Positions 27,286 to 35,864 of a stretch of DNA of 64,000 bases are shown piece by piece (the first letter of the stretch is position 1; each line of letters begins with the position of its first letter). This stretch comes from Hahella sp018986435. Its GTDB lineage: Bacteria; Pseudomonadota; Gammaproteobacteria; Pseudomonadales; Oleiphilaceae. The DNA is taken from positions 1,984,001 through 2,048,000 of the forward strand of contig NZ_CP192738.1 in assembly GCF_050749805.1 (NCBI RefSeq), written 5' to 3'. A model generated the notes under the pieces. It was not told where the DNA came from. It did not search any database and was given only the letters and a program-made list of their open reading frames with translations. A program made the translations under genes and the position numbers.

Positions 27286-27951
27286 ATGAAGTTTCAGGCG
27301 CCGGAAAGCTTGGCCGAACAAATTGCGCAACATTTAGGTCGATTGATCATTACTGGAGAGTTGCGGGCCAATGAGCGTATTCAGGAGCTTAAGGTGGCTG
27401 GCGACCTGGAAGTCAGTCGCGGCTCAGTGCGCGAAGCATTGTTGATTCTGGAGCGTCGTCATTTAATCGAAATCTATCCGCGTCGTGGCGCAGTGGTGTC
27501 GGACCTCACCGTCAATCAGGTGGAAAGTTTGTATGACGTGTATGCGTCATTGCTGGTGATGCTGGCCCGTAAAGTGGCGGAGAGCTGGCGGGAGAGCGAT
27601 TTGGCCCCGGTGATGAACCAGGTGCAGCAAATCAACCGGGCAGTGATGAATGAGGAGGCGTCATTCGAATCGGTCATCGACAGTGGTTTTTCGGTGATGA
27701 GTTACTGCCTGACGCTGGTGAGCAATCCCTATCTTGAGGAAATTCTGGAAAATCTGCGCCCGGCGATCAGTCGCACTTACCATTTGGCGATCAGGCGCAA
27801 GAAAGGGGAGCTTTACCAATCAATGAACTTCTACAACGGTTTATTACAAGCCGTGCAGCAGCGGGACTTCGCTGGCGTGAAGCTGGTTATCGAGAGCTTT
27901 GCGGAGCATCAAAAGAATCTGGTGATCAGTATCCTGCAGGAATCTTCCTGA
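27286..27951 (+). CDS. GntR-family transcriptional regulator, probable alkB regulator
   Basis: 221 residues. N-terminal winged helix-turn-helix (about 10-75) with the GntR signature EVSRGSVREALLILERRHLIE and the wing YPRRGAVV; C-terminal all-helical FCD-type ligand domain (about 85-215) that in this family binds acids or acyl compounds. Divergent from alkB with a FadR-pattern inverted repeat in the gap, so it most likely controls alkB, with an alkane-derived alcohol or fatty acid as candidate effector. A possible own promoter is TTTTCA (27204-27209) and TAGAAT (27226-27231). Confidence 0.88.
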   Translation: MKFQAPESLAEQIAQHLGRLIITGELRANERIQELKVAGDLEVSRGSVREALLILERRHLIEIYPRRGAVVSDLTVNQVESLYDVYASLLVMLARKVAESWRESDLAPVMNQVQQINRAVMNEEASFESVIDSGFSVMSYCLTLVSNPYLEEILENLRPAISRTYHLAIRRKKGELYQSMNFYNGLLQAVQQRDFAGVKLVIESFAEHQKNLVISILQESS

Positions 27952-27970
27952 CCCCCGATACCTGGGCGAA

Positions 27971-28168
27971 CTACTCCCTGCGTTCCGCTACATGCAGATA
28001 GCGAAGATAGGCGATCAGGCCGTCTTCCGCTTCCTCCAGCGCCTCATAAGGCCCCAGATGGATTTTTTCCCGCGTGCGGTAGTACCACTTGCCTTCCACA
28101 GCGAAGAAGCGGTCTGAGCGGTGATGTTTGTTCGATTGCTGGTCGTTACTACGTTTGCTGATTTCCAT
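27971..28168 (-). CDS. Small DUF6316-like protein
   Basis: 65 residues from the ATG at 28168, which has AGGAG nine bases upstream; a TTG three codons earlier abuts that AGGAG and is rejected. The core RSDRFFAVEGKWYYRTREKIHLGPY plus EAEDGLIAYLRYL resembles a family of short gammaproteobacterial proteins known only as a domain of unknown function; the resemblance is from memory of the RFF...WYxxTRE...GP pattern. Soluble and basic at the N-terminus. Convergent with the GntR gene, divergent from smc. Function unknown. Confidence 0.65.
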   Translation of the reverse strand: MEISKRSNDQQSNKHHRSDRFFAVEGKWYYRTREKIHLGPYEALEEAEDGLIAYLRYLHVAERRE

Positions 28169-28419
28169 TGCGTACAACTCCTGTTCGACTAAAGATTAAT
28201 TTAGTGACATGTTGGCTGATTTTCAATCAATAATTTTTGCGACGTTCTGTCCCATCATTGCTGCTGGGCCCTTGTCACATCACAACATCAGCGGATACAA
28301 GCGCTTAGCCTAGAGCCGCGGGAGCGCTGCGTTTCGCGCTGGTCCGCCCGGGTTTAATCCGTTAAACTCCCGCTCCATATCTGGACAAACCCTGTGACAG
28401 CTCCTGCAGCCTCCGCATC

Positions 28420-31400
28420 ATGAGACTAAAATCCATCAAGCTTGCCGGTTTCAAGTCGTTCGTAGACCCGACAACCGTGCATTTCCCCAGCAATATGGCT
28501 GCGGTGGTGGGACCTAATGGATGCGGCAAATCTAATATTATTGACGCCGTGCGCTGGGTGATGGGGGAGAGTTCCGCCAAGCACCTGCGCGGCGAGTCCA
28601 TGACGGACGTCATTTTCAATGGCTCTAACACCCGAAAACCGGTGGGACAGGCTTCCATCGAGCTGATCTTCGATAACGCCGGCGGTGTGTTGCAGGGCGA
28701 GTTCTCCAGCTACAACGAAATTTCCGTCAAGCGCAAAGTCACCCGTGACGCTCAGTCACTCTATTTCCTCAATGGCAACAAATGTCGTCGTAAAGACATT
28801 ACGGATCTGTTTCTAGGCACCGGTCTGGGGCCGCGTAGTTACGCCATTATCGAACAGGGCATGATCTCCCGTCTGATTGAATCCAAGCCGGAAGAGTTGC
28901 GGGTTTTCATCGAAGAGGCGGCGGGGATCTCCAAGTATAAGGAGCGACGCAAGGAAACTGAGTCCCGGATGAAGCGGACGCGGGAAAATCTGGAGCGGCT
29001 TTCTGATATTCGGGAAGAACTGGATCGACAGCTGCAGCATCTGCATCGCCAGGCCAAGGCGGCGGAGCGCTACAAAGAGTTGAAGGCGGAAGAACGCGAC
29101 AAGCGTGCGCTGTTAAATGCTCTGAAATGGCGAACGCTGGATAAAGGCGCCGCCAGCGTGCAGGAAGAATTGCGCGGCCAAGAGGTTGAGCTGGAGCGCC
29201 TGCTGTACGAACGCACCTCTCTCGACAGCCGTCTGGAAGGTTTTCGTGAGAAACGGGCGGACGCCAATGAAGCGGTGAATCGGGCGCAGGCGGATTATTA
29301 CGGCAGCGGCGCTGAGATCGCCAAACTGGAACAGCAGATTCGCAACGCGAAAGAGCGCGAGCAGCAATTGCAGGCGGAAATGCAGCAGTTGCAGGAAACC
29401 AATCGCGAACTGAATGAAGAGTTGGAGCGCGAGCAGCAACATCTTCAGGAGCTGGAAGAAGAGTTGATGATGATTGAGCCGGAGCTGGAAGAGCATCTGG
29501 CCAAATCAGAAGAGTCCACGGAATTGTTGGCCCAGGCTGAAGACGCCATGCAATTGTGGCAACAGGAGTGGGATGACTTTTCCCGTAGCTCCGCGCACCT
29601 GCAGAAAACGGCGGAAGTGGAGCAGTCCCGTATTCAGCAGGCGGAGAAACTGGTTCAGCAGTTGATGGAGCGCAAGCGTAAGCTGGCGGATGAGCAAAGC
29701 CTCATCGGCGGCGCTCATGATGATGAAGATTTGGAGATTTTGCGCGAACGCATGCTGGAGCTGGAAATGCATGCGGATCAACAGGCGCTGTCTCATCAGG
29801 AAATGAGGGTGCGTGAGCAGGGAGAGCAGGAACGTAAAGAATCGCTCAACGCCAGAATCAATGACGCTCGTACCCGTGAACAAACCCTGAAGGGCGAACA
29901 GGCGTCGCTGTTGGCATTGCAAAAGCACGATAGCCAGGCTTCCCGACAGGAGGCGCTGGAGTGGCTGGCGCTGCATGAGATTGATCACGCGCCGACGCTG
30001 GGAGAGAGATTGAGCGTTGCGGTGCAGTGGGAGCCGGCGCTTGAAGCGGTGCTGGGCGCTCGCTTGTCCGCGCGCGTGGTCAGTCGTGAATTTCTGACTC
30101 GCCTGCAAGATGCCCCGCCCAAAGGTGTGGCGCTGGTGTGTGAGGACGAGGTCGCCAGCGAGGCATTGCGGTTCGCCAGCGCCAGCTCCGTTAACAGTGC
30201 GGTGGCGGCGTGGCTGGACGGCGTTCGTTCCGCCGACAGTTTTGCTGCGGCGATTGACCGTCGTTCTGAGCTGTCTGATGGCGCTTTCTTTTTGACGCCA
30301 GACGGCATGCAGGTCGGCCGGGACTGGATCATGGCCCCGCCGGCGAAACAGACTGGCGACGGCCTGCTCGCGCGCAATCGTCGGTTGGCGGAAATCGAGC
30401 AGGAAATGGAAGAGGTGGCGGCGCAGTTGGCGTCGTTGTCTCAGGATAAGGAAACCATTGACGCGGCCCTGAGTCGTTTTGATGAAGAAAGGGAAACGCT
30501 GCAAAAGGAATCGGTTGAGATCAACAAGCAATTGTTGCAGACCAAATCCGATTTGAGCGCTAAAGAAGCGCGACGCGAGCAGGTCCAGCGCAGGGTGGAG
30601 TCCATCGCCGCAGAGATTGCGGAGATACAGTTCCAGATCGACGAAGAACAGATGGGGCTGCAGGAAAGCAAGGGCGTGTGGAACGCCGCCTTGATGGACC
30701 TGGAAGGCAGCGTGGAAAAGAAGGAGCAGTTGCTCAATCGCCGCGATGACGTCCGGCAGAAGCTGGATGGTTTGCGCACTCAGGCGCGTATGGATCGGGA
30801 GCATGCGCACCAGATGCAGTTACGCGCCAGCGCGCTCAGCACGCGGAGAGAGTCGATACGGCAGGCGCTGGAAAAAAGCGACGCCAACTTGCGGCGCAAC
30901 CGTGAACGTATGCAGTGGGTGGAGGAAAGCCTGCAGACTCTGCAAGATCCAAATGATGCGTTGCAGGAGCGTCTCGAAGGTTATCTTGAGTTGCGCATGC
31001 AACAAGAGGACATCCTGACCCGCGAACGTAACCGCCTCGCGGATTTGGAGCAGTTGATGCAGGGCGATGAGTCGTCTCGGCAGCGTAATGAAATGGTGAT
31101 CCAGAACATGCGCAGCCGGATTGAATCTTTACGCATGCAGCATCGGGAAACGGATATTCGTAAAAACGCCTTGCGGGACCAGATGGCGGAGGATCAGTAC
31201 GACCTCGAGAATGTGATCGGACTGCTGGCGGAAGATGCGGACGAAGGACAGTTGCAACGGGACATTGAGCAAATCGTCGGTAAAGTGGAGCGTCTCGGCG
31301 CGATCAATCTGGCGGCGATTGAGGAATATGAAGCCCAGTCCGAACGTAAAGTCTATCTCGATGGTCAGCATGAGGACTTGCAGGAAGCATTGGAGACCTT

Positions 31401-31908
31401 GGAGAACGCAATTCGCAAAATCGATCGCGAAACCCGCAACAAGTTCAAGGAAACCTTCGATCAGGTCAACGAAGGTCTGCAGAATTTGTTTCCCCGTGTC
31501 TTTGGCGGCGGTAGCGCCTATCTGGAGTTAACCGGGGAAGACTTGCTGGAAACCGGCGTCGCCATTATGGCGCGGCCTCCGGGCAAGAAAAACAGTACCA
31601 TTCATTTGTTGTCGGGTGGAGAGAAAGCGCTTACCGCCATTGCGCTGATCTTCTCCATCTTCCAGCTCAACCCCGCGCCGTTCTGTATGTTGGACGAAGT
31701 GGACGCGCCATTGGACGACGCCAACGTGGGGCGCTATGCTCGAATGGTGAAAGAAATGTCGGGTCAGGTGCAGTTCATCTACATTACCCACAACAAGATC
31801 GCCATGGAAATGGCGGATCACTTGATGGGGGTTACTATGCATGAGCCCGGCGTGTCGAGACTGGTTTCCGTGGATGTTGAAGAAGCGGCCGCAATGGCTG
31901 CGTTGTAA
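28420..31908 (+). CDS. smc: Chromosome segregation protein SMC
   Basis: Large ATPase of the SMC-ScpAB condensin. 1162 residues: N-terminal Walker A GPNGCGKSN (32-40), two long coiled coils (about 165-490 and 670-1000) flanking a hinge (about 510-650), and the C-terminal head with the signature LSGGEKALTAIAL (about 1064) and Walker B MLDEVDAPLDD. The initiation region has little Shine-Dalgarno sequence. First gene before zipA and ligA, an order common in Pseudomonas and relatives. Partners ScpA/ScpB are encoded at 22.3-23.8 kb. Confidence 0.97.
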   Translation: MRLKSIKLAGFKSFVDPTTVHFPSNMAAVVGPNGCGKSNIIDAVRWVMGESSAKHLRGESMTDVIFNGSNTRKPVGQASIELIFDNAGGVLQGEFSSYNEISVKRKVTRDAQSLYFLNGNKCRRKDITDLFLGTGLGPRSYAIIEQGMISRLIESKPEELRVFIEEAAGISKYKERRKETESRMKRTRENLERLSDIREELDRQLQHLHRQAKAAERYKELKAEERDKRALLNALKWRTLDKGAASVQEELRGQEVELERLLYERTSLDSRLEGFREKRADANEAVNRAQADYYGSGAEIAKLEQQIRNAKEREQQLQAEMQQLQETNRELNEELEREQQHLQELEEELMMIEPELEEHLAKSEESTELLAQAEDAMQLWQQEWDDFSRSSAHLQKTAEVEQSRIQQAEKLVQQLMERKRKLADEQSLIGGAHDDEDLEILRERMLELEMHADQQALSHQEMRVREQGEQERKESLNARINDARTREQTLKGEQASLLALQKHDSQASRQEALEWLALHEIDHAPTLGERLSVAVQWEPALEAVLGARLSARVVSREFLTRLQDAPPKGVALVCEDEVASEALRFASASSVNSAVAAWLDGVRSADSFAAAIDRRSELSDGAFFLTPDGMQVGRDWIMAPPAKQTGDGLLARNRRLAEIEQEMEEVAAQLASLSQDKETIDAALSRFDEERETLQKESVEINKQLLQTKSDLSAKEARREQVQRRVESIAAEIAEIQFQIDEEQMGLQESKGVWNAALMDLEGSVEKKEQLLNRRDDVRQKLDGLRTQARMDREHAHQMQLRASALSTRRESIRQALEKSDANLRRNRERMQWVEESLQTLQDPNDALQERLEGYLELRMQQEDILTRERNRLADLEQLMQGDESSRQRNEMVIQNMRSRIESLRMQHRETDIRKNALRDQMAEDQYDLENVIGLLAEDADEGQLQRDIEQIVGKVERLGAINLAAIEEYEAQSERKVYLDGQHEDLQEALETLENAIRKIDRETRNKFKETFDQVNEGLQNLFPRVFGGGSAYLELTGEDLLETGVAIMARPPGKKNSTIHLLSGGEKALTAIALIFSIFQLNPAPFCMLDEVDAPLDDANVGRYARMVKEMSGQVQFIYITHNKIAMEMADHLMGVTMHEPGVSRLVSVDVEEAAAMAAL

Positions 31909-32029
31909 GGGCGCGCTGGATTGTAAAGCAGCGGCGAATTGAATAAATTAACTCGCCAATCGATAAGAAATACAGGCGGGATCAGGTTGGCGAATACCAT
32001 GATGATGTTTAGTTGGGGATATTAGATTA

Positions 32030-33388
32030 ATGGATATCAGTTTGCGTGAATGGCTGATCATGATAGGCCTGCTCATAATCCTGGGCGTGGTTATAGATGG
32101 TTTTCGCCGAGTCAGAAGAGCGCGCAAGGATTCATTGGAAATCTCCCAGGGTATGGGAGGCAACTTCGAAAATACGCCTATCGATGATGACTTTAATCCA
32201 GAACTGCCAGGCAGTGGCTTCAGGGTGATCAAAGACGGCAAGCCAGCTGCGGAGCAGAACTACACTCGGCCGATTAAGGAAGTCAAATACAAACCTACCT
32301 TCAAACCCTCTGAGAAGCTTAAAGAAAGAGAGCGTCGGCAGGGCGAAGAACCCTACGACCAGGACATGGCGGAGCCGCCGATTCTGGAAGTGGATGAGGC
32401 CTTGGAAGAGTCTATGTCAAACCAGGGCTATGGACGCAGAGAGCCGGAGTTTGTGGAAGAGGACGAGATGGAAGAGCGCCTGCCGGAAGAGCAGGAAAGC
32501 TTCTCGCCTTATCAACGCTTCGAGCAGGTTAGGGATGAACAGTATGAAGAGGAGTACGTCGAAGAAGACGCGGAAGCGGATGACGACGGCCCATACAGAG
32601 ACAGCCCCTATAAAGAGTTTCTGAAGCGGGATAATTTCCGCGTGCAGGGATATCAGGGCGGATACGACAGTCTGCATGAACATGAGCCAGAGCCTGAGGT
32701 GGAGTTCGAGCAGGAAGAGCCACAGGATGAAGTTGAAAAGGAAGAGGATCTGCATGCGGAGCCGATAGACAGGCCGGTCGCCCATGAGGAGTCCCAACAT
32801 GAACCTATGCTTGCGTTTAAAGACAAGTTTCTGAAGAAAATCAGCGCGATTCAGCAACAGACCGGGCTCCACGCAGGAACCCCGCGTAGCGATGAAGCGC
32901 CGAAAAGTCGTGAGGAGAAAGGAGGCAGGGCAGGCTCGCCAGGAAAGTCGTCCAAGACGCTTCAAGAGATACTGGTGATCAATGTGCTGAGCAAGGACGA
33001 AGAAGGCTTCGATGGCGTTGCGTTACGCAATCTGGTCGAGGCCTGCGGCATGCAGATGGGCGATATGGCGATCTTTCATCGTTACGAACATGACTTCGAT
33101 GAGGGTCCTGTCCAGTTCAGTATGGCGAACGCCATGGAGCCCGGCGTATTTGGAAAAGACATGGCGTCGCAGCGCTTTCCTGGCGTCTGCTTCTTTGTAC
33201 GTCTGCCTGGACCGGATAACAGTATGCGCGCCTTCGATTACATGGTGGAAACCGCGCAATGCCTGGTGCGTAATCTGGGCGGCGAACTTAAGGATGAAAA
33301 TCGCAGCGTCATGACGGCGCAGACTATTGAGCACTGCCGTCAACGCGTCAGGGAGTTTGAGCGTCGCATGTTGTCGTCCCGGGTATAA
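32030..33388 (+). CDS. zipA: Cell division protein ZipA
   Basis: Inner-membrane anchor that binds FtsZ at the septal ring. 452 residues, long for the family (E. coli 328) because of an extended acidic linker. Membrane segment at about residues 8-25 (LIMIGLLIILGVVIDGF), a Glu/Asp/Pro-rich linker from about 60 to 300, and the C-terminal FtsZ-binding domain from about 315 (ILVINVLSKDEEGFDG ... FDYMVETAQCLVRNLGG). Between smc and ligA. A 7-bp hairpin (33378-33395) spans its stop codon. Confidence 0.93.
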   Translation: MDISLREWLIMIGLLIILGVVIDGFRRVRRARKDSLEISQGMGGNFENTPIDDDFNPELPGSGFRVIKDGKPAAEQNYTRPIKEVKYKPTFKPSEKLKERERRQGEEPYDQDMAEPPILEVDEALEESMSNQGYGRREPEFVEEDEMEERLPEEQESFSPYQRFEQVRDEQYEEEYVEEDAEADDDGPYRDSPYKEFLKRDNFRVQGYQGGYDSLHEHEPEPEVEFEQEEPQDEVEKEEDLHAEPIDRPVAHEESQHEPMLAFKDKFLKKISAIQQQTGLHAGTPRSDEAPKSREEKGGRAGSPGKSSKTLQEILVINVLSKDEEGFDGVALRNLVEACGMQMGDMAIFHRYEHDFDEGPVQFSMANAMEPGVFGKDMASQRFPGVCFFVRLPGPDNSMRAFDYMVETAQCLVRNLGGELKDENRSVMTAQTIEHCRQRVREFERRMLSSRV

Positions 33389-33403
33389 ACCCGGGGCGCC
33401 GCT

Positions 33404-33456
33404 TCCGGGAATGTCCCGGAGTATTGGCTTGTAACGAAAAATACTGTCGTTATATT
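33404..33456 (+). promoter_or_regulatory. Hairpin and candidate promoter upstream of ligA
   Basis: TCCGGGA (33404-33410) / TCCCGGA (33414-33420) forms a second hairpin after zipA, followed by a possible promoter TTGTAA (33429-33434), 16 bases, TATATT (33451-33456). ligA may therefore have its own promoter as well as read-through. Confidence 0.4.
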
Positions 33457-33566
33457 CGCTATACTTTAATCCGAATCAAAGACTTAGCAATTCCGCCGCA
33501 TTGGGGTTCCCGTGCGGCGGAGTTGTCTGATAATTATTCAATAATCTGCCTCGGAAGAATGAACTC

Positions 33567-35618
33567 ATGTCGGAAGTCCCTGCCGCCATTCAGGAAGAGC
33601 TGAATACGCTTCGCGAAACCATCAACGATCATAACTACCGTTATTACACACTGGATGATCCCTCGACTCCCGATGCGGAGTACGACCGTCTTATGCGTCG
33701 GCTGCGCGAAATCGAGGCGGAATTTCCGCAGACGATTACGCCGGACTCGCCGACTCAGCGCGTGGGCGCTGCGCCTGCGGATGGCTTCGAGACCGTATCT
33801 CACCGTCTGCCCATGCTGTCTTTGGACAATGCGTTTGAAGAGCAGGATCTGCTGGACTTCGATCGTCGCGTGCGTGAGCGCCTCAAGGAAGCGGAAGACG
33901 CGCGCATTGACTACTGTTGTGAACCGAAACTGGACGGCATCGCTATCAGCCTGTTGTATCGCGACGGATATCTGGTGCGTGGCGTGACTCGCGGCGATGG
34001 TTCTGCAGGTGAAGACATTACCGCCAATGTTAAGACGGTAAAAAACATTCCGCTTAAATTGCGTGGGGAAGGGTATCCCGCAGAATTGGAAGTACGCGGT
34101 GAAATTTATCTGCCCAAGGCCGCCTTCGACGCCATCAACAAAGATGCGGCGGCGAAGGGCGAGAAAACGTTTGTTAACCCGCGCAACGCGGCGGCGGGAA
34201 GTCTGCGCCAGCTTGATCCGCGCATCACCGCCAAGCGGGCGCTGGAAATGTGTTGTTACAGCGTAGGCTATTTCGAAGGTGAATTGCCGGGTACGCAGCA
34301 CGATATCCTCACTCAACTGCAGCAGTGGGGCCTGAAGATCAACAGCCAGATGAAGTTGGCGTCAGGGGCGCAGGAGTGCCTGGATTACTATCGCCATATC
34401 ATGAACATTCGTAACCAATTGCCATACGAAATCGATGGCGTGGTGTTCAAGGTTAACCGTATTGATCTGCAGCAGGAGCTGGGGTTTGTTTCGCGGGCGC
34501 CGCGTTGGGCTATCGCGCATAAATTCCCCGCCCACGAGGAAATGACTGAGCTGCTGGCGGTGGACTTCCAGGTTGGCAGAACCGGCGCCGTGACGCCAGT
34601 GGCGCGCTTGAAGCCGGTATTCGTCGGCGGCGTCACGGTCAGCAACGCTACCTTGCATAACATGGATGAAATTCGCCGCTTGGACGTGCATGTGGGCGAT
34701 ACGGTCATCATTCGCCGCGCGGGGGATGTCATTCCCCAGGTGGTCAGTGTGGTGCAGGATCGTCGCCCGGAAAACGCCGTTCCAGTGGATCGTCCCGAGC
34801 ATTGCCCGGTTTGCGGCTCCGATGTGTTGCAGCTGGAAGGCGAAGCGGTCGCCCGTTGCTCCGGTGGGCTCTATTGCTCTGCGCAGCGGAAGGAGGCGAT
34901 CAAGCACTTCGCATCCCGCAAAGCCATGGATATCGACGGCTTGGGCGACCGACTGGTTGAGTTGTTGGTGGAGAAAGAGCTTATCGACTCACCCGCCAGC
35001 CTGTATTCGCTGAAAGCGCCGGATGTAGCCGGGTTGGAGCGTATGGGGGAGAAATCTGCGCAAAACCTGATTAATGCAATTGAAGTTTCCAAACAGACGA
35101 CATTCGCCCGCTTCATTTATGCTTTGGGCATCCGGGAAGTGGGCGAAGCCACGGCCAAGGTGTTGGCGCAACATTTCCCAACCCTGGATCTGCTGAAGCA
35201 GGCCACGGAGGAGGATTTGGTGGAGGCGCCGGATATCGGTCCTATCAGCGCAGGCCATATTCGTTCCTTCTTTCAACAGGAGCATAACCTGGAAACGATC
35301 GATGCGCTGTTGAATCAGGGCGTGAGCTGGCCTGAAGTGGTCGTGCGCAGCACGGAGACGCTGCCGCTGTCCGGTCAAACCGCTGTGGTTACCGGCACGC
35401 TTGCGGATTACAGCCGTGACGAGGCGAAGGATTTATTAACCCGTCTCGGCGCCAAGGTGTCTGGTAGCGTGTCCGCCAAAACCAGTTTTGTGGTGGCGGG
35501 AGAGAAGGCGGGCTCCAAACTCACCAAGGCGCAGGATCTTGGCGTGAAGGTGCTGGATGAAGACGCATTCAAGCAGCTATTGGAAGAGCATCAAGCGCAT
35601 TTGGGTGGCGACGCCTGA
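33567..35618 (+). CDS. ligA: NAD-dependent DNA ligase
   Basis: Seals nicks in replication and repair using NAD+. 683 residues. N-terminal Ia domain, adenylation domain with the catalytic lysine K121 in CEPKLDGIAISL, OB fold, a Cys4 zinc finger (CPVCGSD...CSGGLYC), helix-hairpin-helix repeats (EVGEATAKVLAQHF) and a C-terminal BRCT domain (about 600-678, LSGQTAVVTGTL). The ATG at 33567 gives the family N-terminus. Ended by a terminator. Confidence 0.98.
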   Translation: MSEVPAAIQEELNTLRETINDHNYRYYTLDDPSTPDAEYDRLMRRLREIEAEFPQTITPDSPTQRVGAAPADGFETVSHRLPMLSLDNAFEEQDLLDFDRRVRERLKEAEDARIDYCCEPKLDGIAISLLYRDGYLVRGVTRGDGSAGEDITANVKTVKNIPLKLRGEGYPAELEVRGEIYLPKAAFDAINKDAAAKGEKTFVNPRNAAAGSLRQLDPRITAKRALEMCCYSVGYFEGELPGTQHDILTQLQQWGLKINSQMKLASGAQECLDYYRHIMNIRNQLPYEIDGVVFKVNRIDLQQELGFVSRAPRWAIAHKFPAHEEMTELLAVDFQVGRTGAVTPVARLKPVFVGGVTVSNATLHNMDEIRRLDVHVGDTVIIRRAGDVIPQVVSVVQDRRPENAVPVDRPEHCPVCGSDVLQLEGEAVARCSGGLYCSAQRKEAIKHFASRKAMDIDGLGDRLVELLVEKELIDSPASLYSLKAPDVAGLERMGEKSAQNLINAIEVSKQTTFARFIYALGIREVGEATAKVLAQHFPTLDLLKQATEEDLVEAPDIGPISAGHIRSFFQQEHNLETIDALLNQGVSWPEVVVRSTETLPLSGQTAVVTGTLADYSRDEAKDLLTRLGAKVSGSVSAKTSFVVAGEKAGSKLTKAQDLGVKVLDEDAFKQLLEEHQAHLGGDA

Positions 35619-35642
35619 TTGCATTGATCTTTGATTCCCTGC

Positions 35643-35667
35643 AACGGCCGCTTCTGCGGCCGTTTTG
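35643..35667 (+). terminator. Terminator after ligA
   Basis: AACGGCCGC (35643-35651) / GCGGCCGTT (35656-35664), loop TTCT, then TTG. Confidence 0.8.
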
Positions 35668-35724
35668 CATTCCAGAGGGTGATAAGAACAGGGCTAGTCG
35701 CTTTCAAAGAAATAGAATTATCTG

Positions 35725-35752
35725 CCGGATACAAATAACCGGATGCAAATAA
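35725..35752. repeat. Tandem 14-base repeat upstream of lipoprotein gene
   Basis: CCGGATACAAATAA (35725-35738) directly followed by CCGGATGCAAATAA (35739-35752), 13 of 14 identical. Sixty bases further, AAGTTTTA (35812-35819) and TAAAACTT (35830-35837) form an inverted repeat just before the start of the lipoprotein gene. Both could be operator elements. Confidence 0.6.
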
Positions 35753-35864
35753 AAAGGCGGCAGTGTGATCCCGGTTGGGTTTCTGACCCCCTGCTGTGGT
35801 TACAAAAAACAAAGTTTTATAAGATTTTGTAAAACTTGAATAATAAAGCGTGGAATGCACATCT

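Noticed and set aside
35641..35864. c-di-GMP (GEMM) riboswitch before the lipoprotein gene
   Set aside because: The conserved GEMM core segments are absent; only short repeats are present.
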